Below, in pieces: positions 8,062 to 17,377 of a stretch of DNA of 41,043 nucleotides. The notes under the pieces are model-generated. The model had not been told where the DNA came from. It searched no databases and worked only from the letters and a program-made list of their open reading frames with translations. Numbering within the stretch: the first letter of the stretch is position 1; each line of letters begins with the position of its first letter. Origin of the DNA: Pseudomonadota bacterium (GTDB lineage: Bacteria; Pseudomonadota; Alphaproteobacteria; Caulobacterales; Caulobacteraceae); contig JAEYNH010000226.1 of NCBI GenBank assembly GCA_023412655.1, forward strand, positions 1 through 41,043, given 5' to 3'. Made by a program: the position numbers and the translations under genes.

Positions 8062-8702
8062 TCCGGCGAGCGGCCGCCCGGCAGCTTGGCGTCGGGGGCG
8101 CGCAGGTAGAGGGGCTTGAGCGGCGCCGGCTCGCGGGCCGCCGCCAGGGCGGCCACCTTGCGGGCGTCGCAGCCCTCTGGCGTCAGTCCTCCGGCGCCGG
8201 GCGCCGCATGCGCCAGCAGCGGGGCGCCGGAGCCCACCAGGGTGAGCGGCCGGCCGCAGACGATCTCCTTGAGCCGCTCCCCGGCGGCGGGGACCGGCAG
8301 CACCTCCGGCGCCGTCAGCGCCGCGCCGCCATTGAAGACCTGCAGGTAGACCTGCTCCCGGCGCGCGTCGAGCACGGCGGCCACCAGGCCGTCCGCCTCG
8401 GCGGCCAGGGCTTCCAGCGCGCCCACGGGCGCTGTCTGGGCGCCCAGGGCGGCGGCCAGACCCTTGGCGAAGGCCACCCCGACGCGCAGGCCAGTGAACG
8501 AGCCCGGGCCGACGGTGGCGCCGATGCGCTGGAGGCTGGAGAACGGCAGGCCGGCCTCGGCCATCACCGCCTGCGCCATGGGCGCGAGACGCTCCTGGTG
8601 ACCCCGGGCCATGGCCTCGGAGCGGTGCGCCAGGACGCGGTCGCCGTCGAGCACGGCCACCGAGCAGGCGTTCAGGCAGGTGTCGAGCCCCAGGACGATC
8701 AT
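8058..8702 (-). CDS. tsaB: tRNA t6A modification protein TsaB
   Basis: A non-catalytic ASKHA-fold partner of TsaD in forming N6-threonylcarbamoyladenosine at tRNA position 37. The N-terminus MIVLGLDTCLNACSVAVLD is the first phosphate-like loop, and TVGPGSFTGLRVG is the family hallmark. Length is 214 residues, normal for TsaB. The ATG at 8702 lies 37 bases after the Nfu-type gene. The stop overlaps the rimI start, as expected for this pair. Confidence 0.94.
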   Translation of the reverse strand: MIVLGLDTCLNACSVAVLDGDRVLAHRSEAMARGHQERLAPMAQAVMAEAGLPFSSLQRIGATVGPGSFTGLRVGVAFAKGLAAALGAQTAPVGALEALAAEADGLVAAVLDARREQVYLQVFNGGAALTAPEVLPVPAAGERLKEIVCGRPLTLVGSGAPLLAHAAPGAGGLTPEGCDARKVAALAAAREPAPLKPLYLRAPDAKLPGGRSPE

Positions 8703-8739
8703 GTGGCCCGGTTAGCGGATCGGCGAAGCGGCGGGAAGG

Positions 8740-9315
8740 CTAGCCGAGCGTTTGTTCCACCCGGGTCACTTCCGGGACGTAGTGCTTCAGCATGTTCTCG
8801 ACCCCGGCCTTGAGGGTGGCGGTCGAGGAGGGGCAGCCCGAACAGGCGCCGCGCATGTTGAGCCACACCACGCCGGTGTCGGGCTCGAACTTGTGGAACA
8901 GGATGTCGCCGCCGTCCTGGGCCACGGCCGGGCGGATGCGGCTGTCGAGGAGGTCCTTGATCTCGGCGACGATCTGGGCGGTTTCGCCTTCGTAGACGCC
9001 TTCGTCATGGCCCCCGGCCGCCTCGCCCTCGTCCGCGAACAGCGGGCGGCCCGCGGTGAAGTGGTCCATGATCGCCGCCAGCACCGGCGCCTTCAGGTGC
9101 GGCCAGTCGAAGGACGGATGCTTGCCGACGGTGATGAAGTCGGGACCGAAGAACACCCGCTGGACGCCCTCGATGTCGAAGATGTCGGAGGCCAGGGGCG
9201 AGACCTGGGCCTCGTCGATGGAGCGGAAGTCCCGCGTGCCGTCCCCCAGCACCGTGCGGCCGGGCAGGAACTTCAGCACCTCGGGATTGGGCGTGGCTTC
9301 GGTCTGGATGAACAT
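8740..9315 (-). CDS. Nfu-type iron-sulfur cluster carrier
   Basis: A 191-residue Fe-S scaffold or carrier. The N-terminal Nfu_N domain begins MFIQTEATPNPEVLKFLPGR and runs to about residue 90. The C-terminal NifU domain carries the cluster-binding CxxC in GACSGCPSSTATLKAGVE. This two-domain layout is the alphaproteobacterial and mitochondrial Nfu1 type. It would deliver 4Fe-4S clusters to targets such as MiaB or lipoyl synthase (family knowledge). It lies between the UspA-type gene and tsaB on the same strand. Confidence 0.94.
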   Translation of the reverse strand: MFIQTEATPNPEVLKFLPGRTVLGDGTRDFRSIDEAQVSPLASDIFDIEGVQRVFFGPDFITVGKHPSFDWPHLKAPVLAAIMDHFTAGRPLFADEGEAAGGHDEGVYEGETAQIVAEIKDLLDSRIRPAVAQDGGDILFHKFEPDTGVVWLNMRGACSGCPSSTATLKAGVENMLKHYVPEVTRVEQTLG

Positions 9316-9360
9316 GGGCCAGATGTGGCCTCGCGCGGCGGCCGGTGCAAGTTCCGACGC

Positions 9361-9840
9361 CTAAGCCAGGTCGGCGATCTCCTCGTCGGTGAGATCGCCA
9401 GGCACGATGGTCACCGGCAGCTTGCGCTCACCCCATTTGGCGCCGTCCTTGACGATGGAGGAGACAAGCGGCCCCGGGCCTCGCCCGCCCACGGCGGCGG
9501 CCACCACCAGGATCTTGATGGCCGGATCGTCGGCCAGCACCTGACGCAGGGCGGCTCGGACGCTGTCCGCGTTCTTGATCAGGAACTCGGGCGCGACGCC
9601 GGTCTCCGCAAGGACGAACTCGGCGGCCTCCTGTAGCGAGGCCTCGGCCTCCTCACGCTGCTGGCGCTCGATCTCGTCGCGCACTCCCGACCAGTGCTCG
9701 AACACCGCCGGCTCGATCACCTTCAGCAGGGCCACGTGCCCGCCGGTCGAGCGGGCGCGCCGACAGGCGAAGCTTAGGGCCGCCTGGAACTCGGGCGTGT
9801 CGTCCGCGACGACCAGGAACTTGCGCTGGCTGGTGCTCAT
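9361..9840 (-). CDS. Universal stress protein family
   Basis: A 159-residue UspA-fold protein, starting MSTSQRKFLVVADDTPEFQAA. The nucleotide-binding style pattern appears as ILVVAAAVGGRGPGPLVSS and ends LPVTIVPGDLTDEE; the loop departs from the canonical G-2x-G-9x-G(S/T) form, so ATP binding is uncertain. The ATG at 9840 has AGGG about nine bases upstream. The frame is open further upstream to 10035, but only through trpS sequence. It follows trpS by 61 bases and may be co-transcribed with it. The role is unknown beyond stress-associated family membership. Confidence 0.85.
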   Translation of the reverse strand: MSTSQRKFLVVADDTPEFQAALSFACRRARSTGGHVALLKVIEPAVFEHWSGVRDEIERQQREEAEASLQEAAEFVLAETGVAPEFLIKNADSVRAALRQVLADDPAIKILVVAAAVGGRGPGPLVSSIVKDGAKWGERKLPVTIVPGDLTDEEIADLA

Positions 9841-9901
9841 GGGGCGGAACCCTGGCGTGGGGCGGGAGCGGAGGCAAGCGGCCCGCGCTCCCCTGGGGCG
9901 G

Positions 9902-10936
9902 TCAGCCCGCCCAGAAGCCCACGAGCCGCTTGACGTCGGCCACCACCGGGACGGCGATCTCCCGGGCCCGGAGGGCGCCGTCGGCGAGGACGCGGTCGAT
10001 CTCCGCGGGGTCGGCCAGAAGCCGCCGCATCTCATCGCCGATGGGCGCCATCACCGAGACGGCAAGCTCGGCCAACTTGGGCTTGAAGGCGCCGAAGCCC
10101 TGGCCGGCGTACTCGGTCAGCACCTCGGCGTCGGTCTTGCCCGCGAGGGCGGCGTAGATGCCGACCAGGTTGCGGGCTTCGGCCCGGCCCTCCAGGCCCT
10201 CCACGGTTTCCGGCAGCGGGTCGGGATCGGTGCGCGCCTTGCGCACCTTGGCGGCGATGGCGTCGGCGTCGTCGGTGAGGTTGATCCGCGACTGGTCGGA
10301 CGGGTCGGACTTGGACATCTTCGCCGTTCCGTCCCGCAGGCTCATCACCCGCGCGCCGGGGCCCTGAGTGAGCGGCTCGGGCAGGGGGAAGAAGCCGGGC
10401 GCGCCGAAGTCGTTGTTGAACTTCTGGGCGATGTCGCGGGTCAGCTCCAGGTGCTGCTTCTGGTCGTCGCCCACGGGAACGTGGGTGGCCTTGTAGACAA
10501 GGATATCGGCGGCCTGCAGCACCGGGTAGGTGTAGAGCCCGACGCTCGAGCGCTCCTTGTGCTTGCCGCTCTTCTCCTTGAACTGGGTCATCCGGTCCAG
10601 CCAGCCGAGGCGGGCGACGCAGTTGAACACCCAGGCCAGTTCGGCGTGCTCGGGCACTGCCGACTGGGCGAAGATGGCGGCCACCTTGGGGTCCAGACCG
10701 GTGGCGAGGTAGGCGGCGGCGATCTCCCGCACCTGCTGCTTCAGCTTCGACGGCTCCTGCCACACCGTGATCGCATGCATGTCGGCCACGAAGATGAAGG
10801 TGGGCTGTTCATGCTGGAGCCTGGCGAACTTGGCGAGGGCGCCGAGGTAGTTGCCCAGGTGCAGGTCGCCCGAGGGCTGGACGCCCGAGAGCACGCGCTG
10901 GGGGCCCGCGTAGGGGGCGGGAGCTTGGTCGGTCAT
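9902..10936 (-). CDS. trpS: Tryptophanyl-tRNA synthetase
   Basis: A class I aminoacyl-tRNA synthetase that charges tRNA-Trp. The HIGH-type motif is in VQPSGDLHLGNYLGALA. The KMSKS loop is seen exactly as AKMSKSDPSDQSRINLTDD. Family residues in GDDQKQHLELTRDIAQKFN are also present. Length is 344 residues, within the normal range. It is downstream of murJ with a gap of about 155 bases in which I see no gene. Confidence 0.97.
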   Translation of the reverse strand: MTDQAPAPYAGPQRVLSGVQPSGDLHLGNYLGALAKFARLQHEQPTFIFVADMHAITVWQEPSKLKQQVREIAAAYLATGLDPKVAAIFAQSAVPEHAELAWVFNCVARLGWLDRMTQFKEKSGKHKERSSVGLYTYPVLQAADILVYKATHVPVGDDQKQHLELTRDIAQKFNNDFGAPGFFPLPEPLTQGPGARVMSLRDGTAKMSKSDPSDQSRINLTDDADAIAAKVRKARTDPDPLPETVEGLEGRAEARNLVGIYAALAGKTDAEVLTEYAGQGFGAFKPKLAELAVSVMAPIGDEMRRLLADPAEIDRVLADGALRAREIAVPVVADVKRLVGFWAG

Positions 10937-11092
10937 GATCGGATCGGCTTCTGACGGAAAGGGACGTGCGGGCGCAGGGCCCAGGCTAACGGGTCTTCAG
11001 CGGCCAAGAGCCGCCATCGGGCTCAGGGCCGCCATCGCCAGCTGTTGCGGGTCCGCGTCGTCATGGGTGCGAGCGATACGGCCTGGGGGACA

Positions 11093-12760
11093 TCAGGGCA
11101 AGTCCGCGGTGGCCGGCGGATCGCCGCGGCGACGACGGAAGGCCCCCCTGGCCTCGGCCGGGGTCACGCCTCCGGACGCGAACAGCAGCACCGGATAGAG
11201 CAGCAGGCCGAAAGCCGAGACCCCGAGGATGGAAAGCTCCTTGGCCGCGCCGGGCGCCATCATGCCCACCAGGCCTTCGATCTGCGGGCGAAGGTGATTG
11301 AGGCCCACCAGCAACAGGCCGAGGGCGGCGCTGGCGATGATGACCCGGATGATCTTGCCCGACGCGCGCGGCGAGGGACGCCAGACGTTCCGGCGGGTGA
11401 GGGCCAGCCACATCTGCAGGACCGTGATCCAGGCCGCGGTCGAAGTGGCGATGGCCACACCGATGAAGCCGATCGTCCAGAAGAGGCTGACGCCGAGGAC
11501 GATATTCACCGCCACGGAGATCAGCGAGAAACGCATCGGGGTGCGGGTGTCCTGCCGGGCGAAGAAGGCCGGTTGCAGGATGCGCAGCAGGACGAAGGCA
11601 GGCACGCCCCAGCCGTAGTGGAACAACAGGGCTCCTGTGCGGGCCGCATCGGCGGCCGTGAACTCGCCCCGGGTGAAGAAGCCGTCGATCAGCCACACCG
11701 GCAGGGCCATGAGCGCCGCGGCGGCGGGCAGGCTGAGCGCCAGGGCGAAGACCACGCCCTGATCCATGGCGCCCTGGGCGTCGGCGTGGTCGCCCTTCTG
11801 AAGGGATTGCGAAAGGCGGGGCAGCAGGGCGACGCCGATGGCCACGCCCACCAGGCTCATGGGCAGCTGGTAGAGCCGGTCGGCGACGGTCATCCAGACG
11901 CGCATGCCGGCGATCTGGGAGGCCAGGATACCGGAGATGAAGATGTTGATCTGGGTGGCGCTATTGGCCACCGCCGCAGGCACTGCGAGCCTGATGAGCT
12001 CCTTCATCTCGGACGTCAGCCGCGGGCGTACGAGCCGCAGGCGCGCGCCGCTGCGGCGGGCGCCCCACCAGCAGATCGCAGCCTGGCCGATACCCGCCAG
12101 CACCACACCGCCCGAGGCCCACCAGGCCGCCCGCACCGGGTCCGTCTGCGGCAGGACCATGGCCAGCATGACCACATTGAGGATGGTGGGATAGGCGGCC
12201 GAGACAATGAACCGGCCGTGGGCGTTCAGGACGCCGGAGAACAGCGCCGCCAGGGCCATGCACGGCAGGTACGGCATGGTCACCTGGGTCAGCATCCAGG
12301 CGAGGCGGAACTTCTCAGGCTGGTCCGCATATCCCGGGTTGATGACGTACATCAGCCAGGGCATCGACAGCTGGGCGGCCAGCATGACCGCCACCGTAGC
12401 CACCGCCACCGTGGCTGCGGCATCGGCGGCGAAGCGGTCGGCATCGGCCTCCCCGTCGGCCGCCAGCTTGCGCGAATACATCGGCACGAAGGCCGCCGCG
12501 AACGCGCCCTCGGCGAAGATCCGCCGGAACAGGTTCGGGAAGGCCAGCGCCGTATAGTAGGCGTCGGCGGCGATGGTCTGGCTGGCCCCCAGCCGGGCGG
12601 TGACCACGAGGTCCCGCGCCAGCCCCATGACCCGGCTGACGAGGGTCAGCCCCGCGAAGATCGCCGAGGAGCGGATGAGGCCGCCGCGCTTCGGGGTCGG
12701 GTTGCTCGCGGGATTGTCGGTCACGTCGCCGTTGGTCGGCTGAGTGGGGCCTGCCGTCAA
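11093..12760 (-). CDS. murJ: Lipid II flippase MurJ (MviN)
   Basis: An inner-membrane flippase that exports lipid II for peptidoglycan synthesis. It is a 555-residue protein with about 14 hydrophobic segments. The N-terminus carries the family pattern IRSSAIFAGLTLVSRVMGLARD, followed by FPNLFRRIFAEGAFAAAFVP. The start is TTG at 12760, overlapping the helicase stop as TTGA. An in-frame GTG about 36 bases inside is an alternative. Being coupled to an RNA helicase gene has no obvious functional meaning. Confidence 0.95.
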   Translation of the reverse strand: MTAGPTQPTNGDVTDNPASNPTPKRGGLIRSSAIFAGLTLVSRVMGLARDLVVTARLGASQTIAADAYYTALAFPNLFRRIFAEGAFAAAFVPMYSRKLAADGEADADRFAADAAATVAVATVAVMLAAQLSMPWLMYVINPGYADQPEKFRLAWMLTQVTMPYLPCMALAALFSGVLNAHGRFIVSAAYPTILNVVMLAMVLPQTDPVRAAWWASGGVVLAGIGQAAICWWGARRSGARLRLVRPRLTSEMKELIRLAVPAAVANSATQINIFISGILASQIAGMRVWMTVADRLYQLPMSLVGVAIGVALLPRLSQSLQKGDHADAQGAMDQGVVFALALSLPAAAALMALPVWLIDGFFTRGEFTAADAARTGALLFHYGWGVPAFVLLRILQPAFFARQDTRTPMRFSLISVAVNIVLGVSLFWTIGFIGVAIATSTAAWITVLQMWLALTRRNVWRPSPRASGKIIRVIIASAALGLLLVGLNHLRPQIEGLVGMMAPGAAKELSILGVSAFGLLLYPVLLFASGGVTPAEARGAFRRRRGDPPATADLP

Positions 12761-14529
12761 GCTCGGGGGCGCTTCGGCGGCTTGCCGGTCTTGGCGGGCG
12801 GCGGCCCCCTGCGCGGCCCCCGGTCCTCGTGGGGCTTCCGCGGGTTATGGGCGTTGGAGCCGCCCTTGCGGTGCGGCGGACCCTTGCCGGCAGGACGGGG
12901 GCGCGGCGGCGGGCGCTCGCCGGGCGGGCCGGCAGGCTCGACGCGCATCTCGGCCTTGTCGTTCGCCGCCACCGCCTCACGGAACCGCCCCTCCGCCTCG
13001 GGACTGATCTCGAACCGGGTCTCGCGGTCAAAGATGCGGATCTGGCCGATGTCCTTCTTGGTGACGTGGCCCAACCGGCAGATCAACGGGACCAGCCACT
13101 TGGGGTCGGCGTTCTTGCTTCGGCCGACAGGCAGGCGGAACCAGACGCCGTCGCCCATCTCCACGTTCTGCTGGCGCTCCCGGGGGGCGCGATCCTGACG
13201 CTCTCCGCGCTGCGGCCGGTCGGGGACGTCGAACATCTCCTCGGGCTCGGGCAGGCGGGCGCGGTAGAGACGCACCAGAGCCGCGGCGACGGCCTCCGGC
13301 GCGCGGCCTTCCAGCACCTTGCGGGCCAGCGCCAGGTCCTCGTCCGACGGCGCATCGGTGAGGATCGGATCCTCCAGCATCCGCATCTGGTCGCGTTCGC
13401 GGATCTCCTCGGCCGTGGGCGCGCCGGACCACTGCGCCTCGACCCCGGCGGAAGCCAGCAGCATCTCGGCCTTGCGGCGGCGGGTGTAGGGGACCACCAG
13501 GACCGAAACGCCCTTGCGGCCGGCCCGGCCGGTGCGGCCCGAGCGGTGCAGCAGGGCGGCCTTGTTCACCGGCAGCTCGGCGTGGATCACCAGGCCCAGG
13601 TCCGGCAGGTCGAGGCCACGGGCGGCGACATCGGTGGCCACACAGGCGCGGGCGTGACCGTCGCGCAGCGACTGCAGGGCGTCGGAACGCTCCTTCTGGC
13701 CCATCTCGCCTGACAGGGCGACCACCGGGAAACCGCGCTCGCGCAGGGCGCCGTAGAGGTGGCGCACCGCCTCCCGAGTGGCGCAGAAGATCAGGGCGCT
13801 GGGAGACTCGAAGTAGCGCAGGATGTTGACGACGGCGTTCTCGAGCTCGTTCGGCGCCACGCGGACGGCGCGATACTCGATGTCGCCGTGCGGCTCGTCC
13901 CGGCGGACCGTGTCGATGCGCACAGCGTCGGTCTGGTAGCGGCGGGCCAGGGCCACGATGTCCTTCGCCAGGGTGGCCGAGAACAGGAAGGTCCGGCGGC
14001 CGGGCGGGGTGGCGTCGAGGATCTCTTCGAGGTCCTCACGGAAGCCCAGGTCGAGCATCTCGTCGGCCTCGTCGAGGACGACCACCTTCAGAGCCGACAG
14101 GTCGAGGTTGCCGCGCTCCAGATGGTCGCGCAGGCGGCCCGGCGTGCCGACGACCCAGTGGCAGCCGCCGGACAGGGCCCGTTGCTCGCGGCGGGCGTCC
14201 ATGCCGCCAACGCAGGTGACGATCCGCGCCCCGGCCTCGGCGTAAAGCCACTCGAGCTCACGGGCGACCTGCAGGGCGAGCTCGCGGGTGGGCGCGATCG
14301 CCAGGCCAAGCGGCAGGCCCGGCGCCGGCAGGCGCTCGGCGTCGTCCAGCAGGACGGGGGCGGCGGCCAGGCCGAAGGCCACGGTCTTGCCGGAGCCGGT
14401 CTGGGCGGAGACCAGCAGGTCGCGGCCCGACTCGGCCTCGAGGACGGCGGCCTGTACGGGCGTGGGCTCGGCGTAACCGCGCGCGGCTAGGGCCCGGCTC
14501 AGCGCCGGGTGGGTATCTGGAAACGGCAT
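12757..14529 (-). CDS. DEAD-box RNA helicase with DbpA-type RNA-binding domain
   Basis: A 590-residue ATP-dependent RNA helicase. The Q motif precedes Walker A AQTGSGKT (42-49). Motif II is DEAD at 153-156, motif III FSATL, and motif VI HRSGRTGRAGRKG. After the helicase core, the segment around VWFRLPVGRSKNADPKWLVP and ICRLGHVTKKDIGQIRIFD matches the DbpA/CsdA RRM-like domain. It ends in a basic, proline-rich tail. That fits a ribosome-assembly or cold-shock helicase of the DeaD/DbpA group. AAGGA seven bases before the ATG at 14529 supports the start. It is 10 bases after glnD and overlaps murJ. Confidence 0.93.
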   Translation of the reverse strand: MPFPDTHPALSRALAARGYAEPTPVQAAVLEAESGRDLLVSAQTGSGKTVAFGLAAAPVLLDDAERLPAPGLPLGLAIAPTRELALQVARELEWLYAEAGARIVTCVGGMDARREQRALSGGCHWVVGTPGRLRDHLERGNLDLSALKVVVLDEADEMLDLGFREDLEEILDATPPGRRTFLFSATLAKDIVALARRYQTDAVRIDTVRRDEPHGDIEYRAVRVAPNELENAVVNILRYFESPSALIFCATREAVRHLYGALRERGFPVVALSGEMGQKERSDALQSLRDGHARACVATDVAARGLDLPDLGLVIHAELPVNKAALLHRSGRTGRAGRKGVSVLVVPYTRRRKAEMLLASAGVEAQWSGAPTAEEIRERDQMRMLEDPILTDAPSDEDLALARKVLEGRAPEAVAAALVRLYRARLPEPEEMFDVPDRPQRGERQDRAPRERQQNVEMGDGVWFRLPVGRSKNADPKWLVPLICRLGHVTKKDIGQIRIFDRETRFEISPEAEGRFREAVAANDKAEMRVEPAGPPGERPPPRPRPAGKGPPHRKGGSNAHNPRKPHEDRGPRRGPPPAKTGKPPKRPRA

Positions 14530-14539
14530 ATTGGTCCTT

Positions 14540-17356
14540 TTAACGCGCGACGCTGGCTCGCGCGCGCTGCAGATTGGCGCGCCTGGCCTGGCCGGTTTCG
14601 GCCTCGGCTTCGGTAAGCGCGTTGAGGAGGGCGGCTTTCAGGGCGTTGCCCTTGCGCGCATCAGTGAGTTTCCGGCCCTCGGCGTCCACCACGTAGAAGG
14701 CGTCCACCGCCCGCTCGCCGTAGCCGTCGATGTGGGCCGACAGGATCGACAGCCCGGCGTCGGAGATCTTCCGCGCCAGAGCGGCCAACAGGCCCGGCCG
14801 GTCGCGGCCCGAGGCCTCCACCACGGTCGAGGTCTCGGAAGCCTCATTGTCGAGCATGACAGTGGGCGTGATGGCGAAGGCGGCGGCGCGGCCCAGATCC
14901 TGGACCTTTCGGCTCTCCCGAGCGTGCGGCTCGCCCCGAGCGGCCGCGGCGAGGGCCTCCGCCAGGCGCGGCAGGGCGCGTGGGTCCTCGACGCCGAATG
15001 GCGCCCCGGTGACGTCCTGCACATAGAAGACGTCCAGGGCCTGGCCAGCGCGGGAGGTGAACACCCGGGCGCCCACCACATTGGCCCCGGCGGCGGTGAT
15101 CTCGGCGGCGAGATCGACGAACAGGCGCGGCCGGTCGGCGGCGGCCACCACCACCTCGGCGGCGTTGAGGTCGGCGCGGACACGGCCCTCGGCCGCCGCG
15201 CCCGTCCCTGCGGCCTGGGCGAGGCGCGCGTGGGCAAGGATCTCGGCGGCGGTGAAGGCGGTGAAGTAGGCGTCCTCCATGGCGTCGGCCCAGGGCTCGG
15301 CGCCGGGATCCGACTTGGCCAGGGCGACCCGGGCGTCGTAGGCGGCGTTCTCCTGGTACCGCTTGAGGGCGGCGGCGGCGTCCGAGCCCCGGCCGCCGCG
15401 GAACACCGCCTCGGTGGCGGTGTAGAGCTCGCGCATCAGCTGGCCCTTCCAGCCGTTCCACACACCGGGCCCCACGGCGCGGATGTCGGCCACGGTGAGC
15501 ACCAGCAGCAGGCGGAGGCGCTCGGGGCTCTGAACGATGCGGGCGAAGTCGGCCACCGTGCGCGGATCGGAGACGTCCCGCTTCTGGGCGTAGTCGCTCA
15601 TCACCAGGTGATGCTCGACCAGCCAGGCCACCAACTCGATCTTCGAGCGCTCAAGGCCCAGCCGCTCGCAGGCCTGGCGCGCGGCCCGGGCGCCGGCCAC
15701 TTCCTGACCGCCCGCCCCGCCCTTGCCGGTGTCGTGCAGCAGCATGGCCAGGAACAGGGCTTCGCGGTCGGCGATCAGCGGCATGATCTGCACGGCCAGC
15801 GGATGGTCGTCGGCAAGGCGGCCGGCGGCGATGTCGGCGATCACCCCGACGGCGCGCAGGGTGTGCTCGTCCACCGTGTACGAGTGGTACATGTTGAACT
15901 GCATCTGGGCGACGATCCGGCCCCATTCGGGGACGAAGCGGCCCAGCACGCCCGTCTCGTTCATCAGCGCCAGGGTGGTGCGCGGGTCCCGTCCCCTGGC
16001 CAGGATGTCGAGGAACACCTTGGCGGCGGTGGGGTCGCGGCGGACGGCCGAGGTGATCAGGCCCGTGGCCCGAGAGGCGGCGGTGAAGGCGTCCGGGTGC
16101 AGGTCGAGGTTGCGCTGGTCGGCGATGCGGAACAGGCGCAGCAGGTTCACCGGGTCCTTGCGGAAGATGTCCGGGTCCACCACCAGCCGGCCGCCCACCT
16201 CGTGGAAGCCGGGCTCGTCCAGCGGCCTGCGCTTGGCCGCGCGGCCCGGGATGAACCGGCTGATCCCCCGCGGCGCGGTCTTGACGCGGTCGGCCTCCAG
16301 CTTGGCGGCGAAGACCCGGGTGAGCGAGCCCACTTCCTTGGCGAACAGGAAATAGCGCCGCATGAAGCGCTCGACAGCCGGGGCGTCGCCCCGGTCGCCA
16401 TAGCCCATGCGGCGGGCCAGTTCCGGCTGCAGGTCGAAGGTCAGCCGCTCTTCCGGGCGGCCGGTGGCGAAGTGGAGGTGGCAGCGCACCGCCCACAGGA
16501 AGTCGAGGGCGTGGATGAAGGTGGACACCTCGCGCCGGTCGAAGATGTCCAGCTGCATCACCTTTTCCATGCTTTCGCCGGGATGCAGGTACTGGGCGAT
16601 CCAGAACAGGGTGTTGAGGTCGCGCAGGCCGCCCTTGCCCTCCTTGACGTTGGGCTCGACCATGTAGCGGCTGGCTCCGGCGCGTTCGTGGCGCTCGTCC
16701 CGCTCCTTCAGCTTGGCCGCGACGAACTCGGCGCCCGTGCCCTTCACCACCTCGTCGCGGAAGCGGTTGACCAAGTCTTCGGCCAGGCTCTCGTCGCCGG
16801 TGAGCCGCCGGGCCTCGAGGATCGAGGTGCGGATGGTGAAGTCCTCTCGGGAGAGCTTCAGGCACTCCTCGATGGTCCGCGAGGCATGTCCGACTTTGAA
16901 GCCCAGGTCCCACAGGGCGTAGAGCATGTACTCGATGACGCTCTCGGTGTGGGCCGTCTGCTTGTAGGGCCGCACGAAGAGCAGGTCGATGTCGGAGAAT
17001 GGCGCCAGGGTCCCGCGCCCGTAGCCGCCCACCGCCATCAGCGCGAGGCGCTCGCCCTCGGTGGGGTTGCGGGCCCGGAAGACGTGGACGGTGGTGAAGT
17101 CGTAAAGCGCCGAAACCACCTGGTCGGTGACGCCTGAAAGCAGACGCGCGGTCTCGATGCCGCCCGCCCCGTTCTCCAGCCGCTCCTTGGCGATCATCCG
17201 TCCCCGGAAGAGCGCGCCCTTCAGGATTTCCAGCGCCGCCGCCCGCTGGGCGGCCTCATCGCCGGAGTACTGCAGCGCGGCCGCCGAGAGCTGGCTGCGC
17301 AGCTTCACGCCGTCGACGACGTATTCCAGGCGGGTGGGTTTGAGGCGGGGGGGCAT
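14540..17356 (-). CDS. glnD: PII uridylyltransferase / uridylyl-removing enzyme
   Basis: The primary nitrogen sensor, which uridylylates or deuridylylates the PII protein according to glutamine level. The 938 residues show the nucleotidyltransferase motif GGYGRGTLAPFSDIDLLF (about 110-127, catalytic D122 and D124). A central GlnD-specific helical region follows, then an HD domain with LLHDTGKGG for removal of UMP, and two C-terminal ACT domains (RPRLFVDLAAEITAAGANVV and RDRPGLLAALARKISDAGLS). Length and domain order are normal. No glnB or glnA is in the window. Confidence 0.96.
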   Translation of the reverse strand: MPPRLKPTRLEYVVDGVKLRSQLSAAALQYSGDEAAQRAAALEILKGALFRGRMIAKERLENGAGGIETARLLSGVTDQVVSALYDFTTVHVFRARNPTEGERLALMAVGGYGRGTLAPFSDIDLLFVRPYKQTAHTESVIEYMLYALWDLGFKVGHASRTIEECLKLSREDFTIRTSILEARRLTGDESLAEDLVNRFRDEVVKGTGAEFVAAKLKERDERHERAGASRYMVEPNVKEGKGGLRDLNTLFWIAQYLHPGESMEKVMQLDIFDRREVSTFIHALDFLWAVRCHLHFATGRPEERLTFDLQPELARRMGYGDRGDAPAVERFMRRYFLFAKEVGSLTRVFAAKLEADRVKTAPRGISRFIPGRAAKRRPLDEPGFHEVGGRLVVDPDIFRKDPVNLLRLFRIADQRNLDLHPDAFTAASRATGLITSAVRRDPTAAKVFLDILARGRDPRTTLALMNETGVLGRFVPEWGRIVAQMQFNMYHSYTVDEHTLRAVGVIADIAAGRLADDHPLAVQIMPLIADREALFLAMLLHDTGKGGAGGQEVAGARAARQACERLGLERSKIELVAWLVEHHLVMSDYAQKRDVSDPRTVADFARIVQSPERLRLLLVLTVADIRAVGPGVWNGWKGQLMRELYTATEAVFRGGRGSDAAAALKRYQENAAYDARVALAKSDPGAEPWADAMEDAYFTAFTAAEILAHARLAQAAGTGAAAEGRVRADLNAAEVVVAAADRPRLFVDLAAEITAAGANVVGARVFTSRAGQALDVFYVQDVTGAPFGVEDPRALPRLAEALAAAARGEPHARESRKVQDLGRAAAFAITPTVMLDNEASETSTVVEASGRDRPGLLAALARKISDAGLSILSAHIDGYGERAVDAFYVVDAEGRKLTDARKGNALKAALLNALTEAEAETGQARRANLQRARASVAR

Positions 17357-17377
17357 GTGCGGGCTGATATAGTCGAT

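Noticed and set aside
10937..11092. A small gene or RNA between murJ and trpS
   Set aside because: No start with a ribosome site, no convincing frame, and no tRNA-like fold; it appears to be plain intergenic DNA.
14531..17137. An 868-residue plus-strand open frame opposite glnD
   Set aside because: Antisense to a full-length glnD with all motifs; composition is that of a shadow frame.
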